Counted from the stretch's first letter, positions 35,039 to 45,617 are shown. The stretch: DNA of 64,000 nucleotides from Linnemannia hyalina (GCA_019671135.1 JAHRHY010000004.1:310001-374000); one strand, 5' to 3'. Translations and numbers: made by a program. The notes: a model not told the origin generated them from the sequence alone.

Positions 35039-36928
35039 ATGTCGGTCAATCACGACATGGCCCTGGCGGCAGAAACAGTTCCGCCAGGTACCGACCCGAA
35101 TCCAGAAACTGGAACCGGATCGGCATCTGCAGCGCCCAGGTTGGCGATGGATGGATCTGGGACTCTTCCACCCATCCACCAAAAGTCGAATTCAACCCCC
35201 GACACCTCGAACCCACCACAACAGCAACAGCATCAACAACAGCAACAGCAACAACGACAACTACAACAACAACAGCAACAACCGGTTGTGTTTCGCCCAC
35301 CCCTGGAGTCAACAGCAACATGGGCGAAAAAGGCTGCAGCGGGCAAGTATCGCCCAGTAGCAGACACGCTCCCCGCGACCGTGTTCAGGGACGACTATGT
35401 CCTGGCCTACACCCTTCCCGGCAAGAAGGACACGCCCCAGGGCATCACATACACCCAGGTGATGAATGCCATCGCAGACCAAGTCAGAGGCGTGACGGAG
35501 CTGCGATTCGACCAAGTCCATAAATATATGGCAGCGATTTTCGAGGATAAGGCTGAGTTTGACTTTGCCCTTAACATCCCCCTGGAGATCACAACCACCT
35601 TCTGGATTCAGCCATCCAAGACGGTGTACACCTCGGGAGTGGAGGAGACGATCTTCGCCAACAACATCGCCTCCACCAAAAATCTGGAACAGATCCAGAC
35701 CGAACTGACGGCTATCTTCGGTAACCATGGGACCGTTGACAACATCAGCTTTGGGTACATTCGACACCCAACACACACAATCAAGGACGGTAACATATCC
35801 TTTCGACTCACGTTCCATGAGAACATCCCGTCCAACCCACAGCTGCCCAGGATCGCCAACTTTCTCCGCTGGAACACGTACTTCTTCTGGAGAAACGCCC
35901 CGGCCTTCTGCGTGGGATGCGGCATTACTGGACACGACTCTAGAAGCTGCAGCAAGGCAACAGCAAGCCTCGCCCTGAGCAACACACCCCTGCTGACTAA
36001 AACCATCATGTCGTACCGCTTCATGGAGGGAACGCCTACAGTCAACCAACTCGGTAGTAGTAGCAGAGGCAACAACAGCAACAGACAACAACCCAACAAA
36101 AGCAACAACAACAACAACAGCAAGAGCAACAGCAACAGCAACAGCAACAACAACAACAAGGAGCAGGGATCAAAGAGAATCTCGGCGCCGGACCAGGATG
36201 GATTTCAGATCCGTCATGCGCCAAAACCCACCATCAAGGACCTGGGGCCCTCCGGCCAGGACCCTCAGGACCACAAGAGACCTAGGTCCCTGGATGGCGC
36301 CCCCAAGAAGAAGAAGCCAAGGAAGAAGAAGACAAAGACCGCTGGACAGGCCACCACTCCTGCACCGCAGGCTGCTGGGTTGAATGGAAGCAAGGTCCCC
36401 GTGACCAATGCATCCGTACCCCAACAGAGGCCTCCTGTCCAAGCTGAAGGGTTGAATGGGACGAAGCCCGCTCTGAGCTTCAATCCCGTACCCCATCAGC
36501 AGGTCGCGCCCGCAAGCAACAGAGAACAACAGGCTGCACCAATGCAAGTTGTGGACCCATCTACACCCCAGGCTCAAACCCAGGGGTGGTTTGGTGTCGC
36601 GTCCACACATGCAGAGGCCTTTGTCCTTAATGCTCAAGGCACTTCTGGCCCCCCAGCTACTTCTAGTGATGGTAGCAGCAGCAGCAGCTCCGACAGCAGC
36701 AGCAGCACGCCAGCATCACCCCATCAGAAGGCTAGCGTACCACCCTCAGGTGTTGAATGCGACGCCCATGATACTACGAACAAACAACAGCACAACCACT
36801 TACAGACCGATGACGATGAGGACGACGACATGGGCGATAGTCTCGATCGTCTCTGGACCGCGGCAGAAAGAGAAGAAGCCCAAAGAGAACTAGAACAGAA
36901 TGGAGGTGGTGGAGATATGGATCAATAA
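35039..36928 (+). CDS. LINE copy 1 ORF1: nucleic-acid-binding protein with CCHC zinc knuckle
   Basis: 629 residues from the ATG at 35039. Residues of about 60-85 are Gln-rich. The middle (about 100-290) is a folded region resembling ORF1 RNA-binding domains of fungal LINEs. It ends in a zinc knuckle CVGCGITGHDSRSC (C-x2-C-x4-H-x4-C) at about 290-303. An Asn/Ser-rich linker, a Lys-rich patch (KKKKPRKKKTK) and a Ser-rich acidic C-terminus follow. By family knowledge, ORF1 products coat the element RNA and assist reverse transcription. The frame is fully open in this copy, whereas the copy 2 frame is broken by an LTR element. Confidence 0.9.
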   Translation: MSVNHDMALAAETVPPGTDPNPETGTGSASAAPRLAMDGSGTLPPIHQKSNSTPDTSNPPQQQQHQQQQQQQRQLQQQQQQPVVFRPPLESTATWAKKAAAGKYRPVADTLPATVFRDDYVLAYTLPGKKDTPQGITYTQVMNAIADQVRGVTELRFDQVHKYMAAIFEDKAEFDFALNIPLEITTTFWIQPSKTVYTSGVEETIFANNIASTKNLEQIQTELTAIFGNHGTVDNISFGYIRHPTHTIKDGNISFRLTFHENIPSNPQLPRIANFLRWNTYFFWRNAPAFCVGCGITGHDSRSCSKATASLALSNTPLLTKTIMSYRFMEGTPTVNQLGSSSRGNNSNRQQPNKSNNNNNSKSNSNSNSNNNNKEQGSKRISAPDQDGFQIRHAPKPTIKDLGPSGQDPQDHKRPRSLDGAPKKKKPRKKKTKTAGQATTPAPQAAGLNGSKVPVTNASVPQQRPPVQAEGLNGTKPALSFNPVPHQQVAPASNREQQAAPMQVVDPSTPQAQTQGWFGVASTHAEAFVLNAQGTSGPPATSSDGSSSSSSDSSSSTPASPHQKASVPPSGVECDAHDTTNKQQHNHLQTDDDEDDDMGDSLDRLWTAAEREEAQRELEQNGGGGDMDQ

Positions 36929-37014
36929 AAAGAAGTTTACCCTTTTCTTTATCATCCGTTTTTTCTGTCTATCTTTATTTAGATCTTTGTTTTTCATTGA
37001 TATATTTTTTTCTA

Positions 37015-40000
37015 ATGACCAGTCTATCATTTGCATCATTTAATTGCAATCGTGTTGTGGATACGAGAAAACGGCAGAACTTGTTCCGCTGGCTCAAAAC
37101 ACAACCGTTTGACATTATTGCGCTACAAGAGTGTAACCCTAAAGACAACCAGATTCCCGAATGGAGGAGAGAATGGGCTCGAGAGAGCTATTTTTCCCAG
37201 CATACGGCCATTCTGATCAAATCAAAACACATCAAGATGGATGCAGACAAGTGCCACACGCTGGAGAACGGTCGTATCGTCTACTTTGACTTTTTAGTAG
37301 ACGGGGTAGAATACCGCTTTGCAAGTGTGTACGCCCCCTCTGACCACAACCAAAGAAGAGCATTTCTCCTTCGATTCCCAGTCGATGTACTCCAACATCA
37401 ACGACTGGTTATTGGAGGTGACTTCAACACATACAAAGACATACAGAACGATCGCTTGCCCGCCCTGCAGGCGGGGCAACGCAACCGCTCCCACTGGCAC
37501 CACCTTGAGAATATTCTCACTCGTCTCGACTTGAGAGATACTATGCCACCAGTGGAAGAGGGAGGCCCTACAAAAGCCGGTCGGTTCACCTGTCGAACCA
37601 AACACAGAAAAATAGGGGCAGACAAAAGTGAGATTGTGCAAACACGCATTGATTACATTTTTGTCTCAACCCCAACCTTATTTCCAATTGCCTCAGATGC
37701 AAAAGTCACAGTGTGCACAGGTATACAGAGCGACCATGCGGTCATCTCTTGTCAACTGTCATCCACCGAGACCATTGCAGACGACGATCGCAAGCGTGCG
37801 ATCGATGTCCGCCACCTTAGCGGCCCCTTCATGTGCAGAGGATATAAAAAGGCATATAAAAAATATCCAAAGTCCAAGGAACGGAGTGTTGACTTCCATA
37901 ACTGGCATATCTCTTCATAGTGGGCAACAGAACACAGAATAAAATAGCAATAGACAGCACAAGAATTTTTAAAATGTAATCTCTCCCCTGTATTTCACGA
38001 CAAAGATACAGTTGGGAATACAAGTGCTTTAGATGATCACATACAAGAACTACTCTGTCGAATCTTGCAGTGAGGGTTACAGGTTAATAGTAGATGAACA
38101 CATTCAAGAGTTTGGTGTGCGAAAAATAAGAAGACTTTGTTGTTTGGAGAATAGGTTGGTGTTTAGTAGGATAGTTAAACAAAAAATGTTACAATGGTTG
38201 TCTTATATGCTTGGTATCATATATACATTCTCCTCTAATGGACGCGGTGGATATCGTCAAGATCTGCAGAGATGTAACAAACACCATATGATAATTTGGA
38301 CTTGAAAGGCCTCCTAAAGAATCCAGAGTACATTACTCTTATCCGACAATTGTGGGATGATCTCATGTCCTCACGCATTTCCATCCCAGAGGAAAAAGCG
38401 TTCGAGTTCTGGGATAGAGCAAAGGAAAGGATTCTGGAGGTGTCGTCCGAATTTGGAAAAAAGGAGCGAAAAAAACAAATCCAAAAGAAACACACCATTG
38501 AACGAAAAATGAAACAGACAAACGAGCAATTGATTGCAGACCCCTCTGACCAGGACGCAGCAGACACTTATGCCCGCCTCACGGCGGAGGCTATTGATCT
38601 CGAACAACAGTCTCTAGAGCGTCTCGCTATCTTGGCCAGGGTAAAGTGGATAGAAGAAGGAGAGATCCCCTCTCCTTACTTTACACGGGTCTTGCAAGGA
38701 TCAAGAGCGAAAAAATTAATTCCACACTTAAAGAAACCAGACGGCACTTTTACCTCCACAACCGAGGAGAGAGAAGAAGTAGTCAGGGACTTTTGGAAGA
38801 CCATATACACATCACAAGGCTCAGACGCGATGGCTAGATCAGCTCTCCTCCGGGATCTTCCTCAGGTCACAGCCCAGCATGTCGCCATTCTGGACAGTGA
38901 CTTGAGCCCGGTCGAGATAGAAAAAGCAATTGATATGAGTGCAAACCGCAAAGCGCCAGGTGAGGACGGTATACCTTTTGAATTCTACAAGACATTCAAG
39001 GACATGCTATCCGGCCTGCTGACACAAGTATACAACGAGGCAACGAAAGAGGATTTTGACCTGCCCCCGTCGACCAAAAAGTCGGCCGTCGCTCTTTTTT
39101 TTAAAAAAGGAGAACGATCGTTGTGCAAAAATTATCGCCCTATATCCCTTTCTGGGTGCGACTACAAAATTTTTACAAAAGCACTGACAGAACGAGTCAA
39201 CAAGGTCGCCACCTACCTTCTCCAGCCCTGGCAAACAGGTTTTGTCAAGGGCAGGCAGGGTCATGACAACGTACTTAATATGCATCTTTTGATGCAGCAT
39301 GTGCAGAAACAAATCACAGACGAACAGTTGGCACAACATCGCATTCTCCAATTTTTGGATCTGAATGACGCGATGGAGAGACACCCACGCCCCGACCTCC
39401 CTGCTGATGCCCTTCTTAGTCTCGACCAAGAAAAGGCATATGACAGAGTAGAATGGAAGTATCTTCATGAAGCGCTCAAAGCCTTTGGCTTTGGAGACCG
39501 CTTCAGGACGTGGATTACTCGATGCTATACTAATCCGTCGAGCAGAATCATTGTCAATGGACGCATGACCCAGCCTTTTCAAATTGAACGAGGACTGAGA
39601 CAAGGCGATCCACTAGCACCACTACTATTCAACTTTGTTCTTGAACCCTTTCTTAGGTACTACAGCCAGAGAGCTCGTGGTACCCTGCTCCCGAACGGTG
39701 ACGCCTCCAAAGTGAACGCTTTTGCAGATGACACCACCCTGTCCATCTCCAGAGGGGATGAGGAAGTAGTGATGGGGGCCTTGGCTCTACATGAACTTGC
39801 ATCAGGAGCCAAGGTAAACAAGGACAAGACAGCACTCATACCACTACAACCTTGGGCCCAACACTATTTCAATTTTGATCACCTCACAAATTGGGAAAGA
39901 TATGGAGCACCATTCACACATCTAGGTGTAGAACTGTCCGTTAATGGATTTAACCTGGAAGTGATCGAAAAGAGACTTATTAATGACCTGAAGGGATCGA

Positions 40001-41343
40001 CCGCAGCCTGGCGGCTGCGCGGTCTCACCATTCAGGGCAGAGTCACTGTCTTGAACACATATCTGTTATCCAAACTATGGCACTGTTCACCGTTCTACCC
40101 CTTTACAAACAATTTTTACGACCAAATAGAAAATATCCTAAGGGACGTGCTGTGGCATGGCAGAAAAGTCCGTATCTCGCTGGATACATTTTTCAAGCCA
40201 AAAAAGGACGGAGGATGGGGTCTTATACACCCTCGCTCTCAAGTCCTTGCCCTCAAGGCAAAGTGGATTGCTCGTTGGAAGACGGAACGGCCAGGAGTAA
40301 AATGGCAGCACACCTTTGAGACTGTTGCCCAGTACACCCGCCCCCTTATTCAACAAGACACACCTATCACACACTTTGCGGCACTACCACCAACAAAGAT
40401 GCAACAAAACCCAACACCCCAAGCCATCAAGTCCAGAAAAGCCGACACCCTCACCCACCACATCCTCATGTCATGGACAAAGGTCAAGGCGTTACTCAAG
40501 GACGGAACCACTACAGACTCGGATCCAAGGGAAGCCATTCTTTTTGGTAAACACAAGTCACCCCTCAAAGAATTTTCTGTCCGCAAAGCACGAAGCACAA
40601 TCGTCAGCGGACTTGAGCTCCCCCAGCCCATCACCATTGCCGACAAGCTCGCTAACCCGGGCCAAGCTTCTTTCCCATGGGACTGGACGGCTGCGCAGTG
40701 GAAGTTGATCTGGGACCGAGTACACAACACGAACCTACGTCGCAAGGAGCACGACCTTCTATACAAGCTGGCCTACAACAGGGTGACCACCAACAATATC
40801 CGCAAGCACTACAAGGAAGCGGATACGGACGGTACATGTAGACGGTGCGATACAGGAGCGAGTGAAGACAACCGTCATGCCTTTCACGACTGTCCAGAGT
40901 TGGCGACACACTGGGACAGCTTGCATGACCTCATCAAGACTATTTACCCTGACCTCAACGACTTGTCTCGCACCGCCCAGGACAGGATTTTTTGTTGGCC
41001 TGAACGAGACAACATGAATGACTACCCTCTTGTATACCACCTGCAAACAGCAGCACTCTGGTCGATATATGTTACCTTTTCCAAGCTGGGAGCAGGAGAG
41101 CAACTCGAGCCAGGCGCGCTACAGTCGATTTTTCTCCAGAATTGCCGTACCAGAGGCATGGAGGAGTGGATTCGAGCGGAGCAGCAGGACAAGAAGAACG
41201 CAACAAGGCCGATCCGAGAAGAGGAGGCACCGATGGACCCGCACGCGGGCAAGAACGCCTTTTATGAGATGTGGCACCACACACCACATATCAAGGTGAC
41301 CAAGAAGGGACCTCAGTTCGGAGACGCATTCCAACCACCATAA
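37015..41343 (+). pseudogene. LINE copy 1 ORF2 (endonuclease-reverse transcriptase), split by a MITE
   Basis: The first part (37015-37819) encodes about 268 residues of APE-like endonuclease: FNCNRV, ALQECNP, GGDFNTY and the final SDHAV are visible. The frame then runs into the MITE and stops at 37920. The second part resumes at about 38315 with KNPEYITL and continues to 41343. It includes NYRPISL, the RT active site AFADD and the zinc-binding CRRC...H....C near the C-terminus. The uninterrupted copy 2 shows that both halves belong to one 1276-codon frame. Unless the MITE is removed from the RNA, this copy cannot make full ORF2. Confidence 0.92.
37820..38314 (+). mobile_element. 495-bp MITE-like element, copy 1 (inside LINE ORF2)
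   Basis: The sequence between GCGGCCCC and GGCCTCC is absent from the otherwise collinear ORF2 of LINE copy 2, so it is an insertion. Flanks read TTA on the left and TAA on the right, consistent with a 3-bp duplication with one change. The ends are imperfect inverted repeats (GGCCCCTTCATGTGCA against GGCCTTTCAAGTCCA). The same unit occurs at 43556, 46579 and 62785. A 3-bp duplication suggests PIF/Harbinger-like mobilisation, but no transposase was seen. Confidence 0.85.
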
Positions 41344-42111
41344 CATGAGCAGGAGGAGAACGGGCAGCCAGCAGGATTAATTAGTATAGATTTCCTTTTT
41401 TTTGTTTTTTTTTTTTTTTTTTTTTCTTTCTCTTTCTTTCTTTCTCATTTCTCTGTATCTCTACGTCAAGCGTCTATATACCCTCCCTTTCGCCTTTCGC
41501 TTGACCTTTTCCCTTTTTTTTTTTTTTTTTTTTTTTTTTTATTTTTTTATTCTTTCTCTTTCTCTTTTTCTATCTCTAATCTCTTTTTCACTATTTCTAT
41601 TATCCTTTTCCCCTCCTCTCCTCCAAACCCGCAAACACAAACCCACAGAAACACCAAACACACACACAAGCCTCAACGTCACTACCCTCGAGCCTGAAAC
41701 GCTCATGCTCACCTCCGTATCAGATCACAGACACAGAGGACATGGATCTCACCCGTTTAAGCAGCGGAAACACTCTGAACAAGCAGTCAACGGCTTTTTT
41801 TTGGTTCACACAAGACCAACAGGCACCGTACCAAGGCGGCGATGCCTGCCCAACAGCTCTAACACCCCCCCGAGCCGAGATCCACCCCCTCCCCCATCCT
41901 TACCTTCGCCCTGTACTATAACTTCCAACTTGGATTCCCCCTCCCTCTTTTTCCCACTGTCCCCTCCCTACATTTTTTTACACCTTAAATCCTAGAGTAG
42001 CATTTTTTATCAGCCCTTTTTTGGTGGCGTCGCAAAAATTAGGTAGCGGGAACCAGACGGAGGAGTTCTGAATGACCCGAAATTAAACATACCCGAGGTG
42101 TAACAACCGTC
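41344..42111 (+). other. LINE copy 1 3' UTR with long T tracts
   Basis: About 770 bp after the ORF2 stop. T runs of about 20-28 lie at 41397-41425 and 41514-41550, followed by a C-rich part. The corresponding runs in copies 2 and 3 differ in length. A frame in the last part (41703-41995) is conserved in copy 2 but shifted in copy 3, so I treat it as untranslated. The final 20 bases before the tRNA are identical in all three copies. Confidence 0.7.
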
Positions 42112-42184
42112 GGGGATCTAGCTCAAATGGTAGAGCGCTCGCTTAGCATGCGAGAGGCACTGGGATCGATGCCCAGGTTCTCCA
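42112..42184 (+). tRNA. tRNA-Ala (anticodon AGC)
   Basis: 73 bases including the discriminator A. The D arm is GCTC..GAGC, the anticodon stem-loop CTCGC-TTAGCAT-GCGAG gives anticodon AGC, and the T arm is CTGGG-ATCGATG-CCCAG. The acceptor stem (GGGGATC/GTTCTCC) has one U-U mismatch and one G-U pair. A box TAGCTCAAATGG and B box GGGATCGATGCCC are intact. It begins exactly where LINE copy 1 ends, so the natural 5' flank has been replaced by LINE 3' UTR. Whether it is still expressed depends on how much upstream sequence Pol III needs. Confidence 0.93.
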
Positions 42185-42293
42185 ACTTCAATTCTTTTTG
42201 ATTCGTTTTGGTCAGCTAGGTTGCTGCTGCCGGATGAAGATATTCTGACTGTAGTGTCAGATTACTTATTCTGACATTACAGTCAGATTATCC

Positions 42294-42380
42294 AGATATT
42301 TTGACAGCGTGTCAGATTAACTAGATATTTTGACAGCGTGTCAGATTAACTAGATATTTTGACAGCGTGTCAGATTAACT
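42294..42380 (+). repeat. 29-bp tandem repeat, three copies, in the left end of the 5.3-kb element
   Basis: Three identical units (42294-42322, 42323-42351, 42352-42380), each with TTTTGACA facing TGTCAGATTA, are followed by a degenerate fourth. Each unit carries one inverted pair of the TGTCAGA-type motif, so the array multiplies putative binding sites near the end. Confidence 0.9.
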
Positions 42381-43199
42381 AGATATTCTGACATTGCAAA
42401 AAGATATTCTGACAACATGCTTTTGGAGACATGTCAGAATAGCTGCTGTGTTCTCATACAGTTAACGACGTTAAGAGCTTCACATTGGCTTTGACAACAC
42501 CATCGTGACCGTGTGCATGCCTTCTTTCCTCTACACAGCCGTTTCGACGCCGTCAAGAGGTGACGGCAAGACTAAAAATTAGTAGCCATCGTTCAATCTA
42601 CAAATATCATTGTATAACATCTCCATCTTTATTTATGTATTTTGATACGTGTGTGAAGGATGGAGGAAACAGGATTGATCGTATTCAATAAACGGCACTG
42701 CTCCATGGTTGGAACGCCTCCTCATTATTGGTGGGGCTTGCGCTGGACGCTATTTTGATTCTTGAACATGGGATATAATCTCTCGAAAGTATTGTCAATA
42801 TGCAGCTGGTCGTTCAAGGGGAGCACATTATTGTTGTTGTTGTTGTCATTTTGCCTACAATCCGCTGAAGATTTCGTAACTGACTGGCGAGTTCATTTTG
42901 TTGGCATCTCTGATCAAAGATGACCTGCTGCTACCCCAAGCATTTGATTCTGTTGAAACTGAAGTGGGGTCCAGAAAAGGTGGGGTTGTTGTGCATTCAC
43001 ACTCATCATGGAGACCATGTCCGAAGTTGTACATGCACAGGGCTGCAGTTGCATTAACGCTTGCCAAGAAACAGCAGAACTGTGAGTGGTGCCGGAGATA
43101 TTCAGCTTTTCCTCCTCCTCCTCCTCCTCCTCCTCCTCCTCTTTCTCATTCTCCTCGTCTTTACTTTGATGTTCATTTCGCACATCATCCGGCTTCTTG

Positions 43200-44393
43200 T
43201 CAGAACTGAAAATTGAGAAATATTCGCTGGCGGTTGTAATGCCTTTCAACTTCTGGCATTTCAGACGGTGTCTGTGTACAGATTCGCGATAGAGCATCAA
43301 ACCCACACAATGGCACTGGAATCGCATTTGACGAGCCGGGTTCCTTCTTAGGATGAGAACACACCCTGTGTCTGGACTCTGGAAGGGAAATCACCGCAGG
43401 CGTTATCGAATGCACTCGACGAATATGGTCCTTCTCTTTTTTCACCAATACAGAGCCGGCGTCACCCTTATCTGCTCTCTGCTTCTTCTCAAGCAATCCC
43501 TTGACACATAGGAAATATGAGCATTGGCCTTGCCCTCGGCTTTTTCGCTGCCTTTGCGGCCCCTTCATGTGCAGAGGATATAAAAAGGCATATAAAAAAT
43601 ATCCAAAGTCCAAGGAACGGAGTGTTGACTTCCATAACTGGCATATCTCTTCATAGTGGGCAACAGAACACAGAATAAAATAGCAATAGACAGCACAAGA
43701 ATTTTTAAAATGTAATCTCTCCCCTGTATTTCACGACAAAGATACAGTTGAGAATACAAGTGCTTTAGATGATCACATACAAGAACTACTCTGTCGAATC
43801 TTGCAGTGAGGGTTACAGTTTAATAGTAGATGGACATATTCAAGAGTTTGGTGTGCGAAAAATAAGAAGACTTTGTTGTTTGGAGAATGTAGTTGTGTTT
43901 AGTAGGATAATCGCGCAAGGAATGTTACAGTGGTTGTTTTAAATGGTTGATATCATACATACACTCTCCTCTAATGGACGCGGTGGATATCGTCAAGATC
44001 TGCAGAGATGTAACAAACACCATATGATAATTTGGACTTGAAAGGCCTCCTTTGTTGCTGCCTTTGATATTGGGGGTTGTTGGCAAGTGGTTTATTAGGA
44101 TCAATGGCGGGTGGCGCATGAAGATTTTCGCATGGCTGGTGGGAGGGATTGTCATATGGGCGATTGGGAGGATTGTCGTATATTGAGTAATCGTGGGGTG
44201 GGGAGAATGTTGTGCGGGTGGTGGGGAGGATTGTTGTATAGCGGGTAACGGTGGGGTGGGAGTAAGGGTGATAAGTGGGTGTTGTGTGAAGGCGACCAAG
44301 GGACGGGCCACTTAAGGATTGGCCCTCAGAAGATGACCCTTCAGCGGACGAGGGGATGGAGGACAATGCTATAGGGTGAGCGCCAGGCGACAT
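43200..44393 (-). pseudogene. Unidentified Cys-containing protein gene split by a MITE
   Basis: A minus-strand frame starts with ATG at 44393, runs Pro/Ser/Tyr-rich for about 115 residues and meets the MITE at 44050. On the other side (43552 downwards) a frame with Arg/Lys/Cys residues continues to TGA at about 43200. If the MITE and one 3-bp duplication are ignored, the two frames are in phase, so they formed one gene of about 230 codons. The C-terminal half has CSYFLCVKGLL, HRVCSHPKK, PLCGFD and RICTQ, a possible zinc-binding arrangement. I do not recognise the family. It may be cargo or an accessory gene of the surrounding 5.3-kb element. Further exons towards 42850, with a poly-Glu run, are possible but not supported. 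Confidence 0.5.
43556..44050 (+). mobile_element. 495-bp MITE-like element, copy 2
   Basis: Same unit as at 37820, flanked by a perfect 3-bp TTT duplication (43553-43555 and 44051-44053). The first 250 bp match copy 1 almost exactly; differences cluster in the second half. It interrupts the unidentified minus-strand gene. Confidence 0.87.
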
Positions 44394-45049
44394 GGTATAA
44401 AGGACTGATAGTGGAAGTGTGATGGAGTGGGTTTAAAAGGAGTTAAGGAGCTGTTGAGTAAAAATGCTTTGACAAAAACTAAACAGCGCTCTTGAGCAAC
44501 GTCAGCATGTTAATAATAACCTGTTCTTTTACTTTCCACATTCAGCATGCGTTTTGTTTGGCTTCCATCCGTTTCATATTACGTGGGTTGGAAACTCTTG
44601 GATGGAAGCGAGCCTGGCGTTTTGTCCTCTTTTTGGACAAAGCTGTTGGCGTGTTGGGACTCTCATACTCAGTTACCTCTTGTTTCACATGTATGCATGC
44701 ATATCTTTCTTTTTACTTTCTATGTTTCACATGCATGTATGACTTTCTTTCCTTACTGTTGTTGTTGCGGACTCAGCTGCAAGCGCAAGCCGGCTGCTGG
44801 TCGTAGGTTGGTCGTTTTCATAAAAGTAAAATAAGCAAAACGGCCAATCTCCATCATCATCATCCTTTCTTTTTACATCAGCAATAGCTTCGCTCAGGAA
44901 GTAGTTATATTGGATAGAAGGCCATCTACGCTTTCTCCCTGTATCGCTCTCAGAGCGCCAGGCTGGGTAGATCCCACTTGGAAGCCAGAAAACATCATTT
45001 TAGACACTAGTCTCTCGGCCTGAGCATGGCTAATTTAGTTATGTAGTCA

Positions 45050-45069
45050 TGCGGGGATGCATCCCCGCA
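45050..45069. repeat. 20-bp perfect palindrome
   Basis: A self-complementary stretch centred on ATGCAT with GC-rich arms (GCGGGG/CCCCGC). It is the only long GC-rich palindrome in this A/T-rich part of the element. Confidence 0.9.
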
Positions 45070-45094
45070 ACAAATAAAAAAAAATAGGCCATTA

Positions 45095-45121
45095 TTGGTG
45101 GTGACCCATGCTCACCACCAA
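45095..45121. repeat. 10-bp inverted repeat with 7-bp loop
   Basis: TTGGTGGTGA at 45095-45104 is matched by TCACCACCAA at 45112-45121, with CCCATGC between. It lies 25 bp from the preceding palindrome, so the pair could mark the end of an older element or a binding site. Confidence 0.85.
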
Positions 45122-45547
45122 AATGATGTGGAGCTTCAAAAAAAACCTGAGTGGACCTGTCCAAAAGCCTAAATTAGGAAAGATGGACGCACACTCACGT
45201 GTTCTGGACGACCAGTTTCCTAAAATGTTAACTCGGTGTCCACTCACCTGCTATAAAAGGCAGAAAAAGGTGTCCAGGCGCATAATTGGGGCATGTTTTC
45301 GCGTTTGTCAATTGCTCGGTCTATAGGCACGCTAGCGGCGCGAGGTTGGTCTCTCTGGGTAGCGGTGAACCATAGCTTCCTTCCATAGAAGTTGATGACT
45401 CTTAGAATATGTATCTCCCACCTGGCAGTCGAAAAACAAAAAAGACACACCACGGACATGTGGCGTACATCTTCGCACGACATGCAGGCATATTGCACGC
45501 CAATCATTGCATGCATCCTTTTTGAAAACGAAAAGGGGAAAAATATG

Positions 45548-45617
45548 TACAGTGAAGAAGGGTTTTTGGGTTCGTTTTTACTATGAAAAAGGAACCCAAA
45601 AACCCTTCTTCACTGTA
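45548..45617. repeat. 26-bp perfect inverted repeat (hairpin), 18-base loop
   Basis: Bases 45548-45573 are exactly complementary to 45592-45617; the arms contain GAAGAAGGGTTTTTGGG. RNA from either strand would form a long uninterrupted stem. No T run follows immediately, so an intrinsic-terminator reading is not favoured. Confidence 0.92.

Larger units (their letters stand above)
34925..42111 (+). mobile_element. LINE copy 1, inserted in a tRNA-Ala gene
   Basis: A full-length non-LTR retrotransposon of about 7.2 kb including a 495-bp MITE. Order: short C/T-rich 5' UTR with a TTTATATATTT motif near 34955; ORF1 (35039-36928); an 86-bp gap; ORF2 (from 37015, split by the MITE at 37820-38314, ending 41343); and a 3' UTR of about 770 bp with two long T tracts. 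The element ends at CAACCGTC directly before base 1 of an intact tRNA-Ala. No poly(A) tail is present. ORF2 order (APE-like endonuclease, reverse transcriptase, C-terminal zinc motif) places it in the APE-type LINEs, near L1/Tad. Clade assignment needs a tree. Confidence 0.93.

Noticed and set aside
35309..36091. 260-codon antisense frame within LINE ORF1 (and its mirror at 54263-55045)
   Set aside because: Shadow of ORF1; Leu/Val/Cys-rich composition arises from the complementary Gln/Asn codons.
41703..41995. 97-codon frame in the LINE 3' UTR conserved in copy 2
   Set aside because: Copy 3 has a frame change in the same place and the three copies are near-identical anyway, so conservation carries no weight; treated as untranslated.
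42112..42184. Reading the tRNA-Ala as a fixed 3' tail of the LINE
   Set aside because: Copy 3 is followed by only 25 bases of tRNA before another LINE begins, and the 5' fragments match the same bases; target duplication explains all junctions better.
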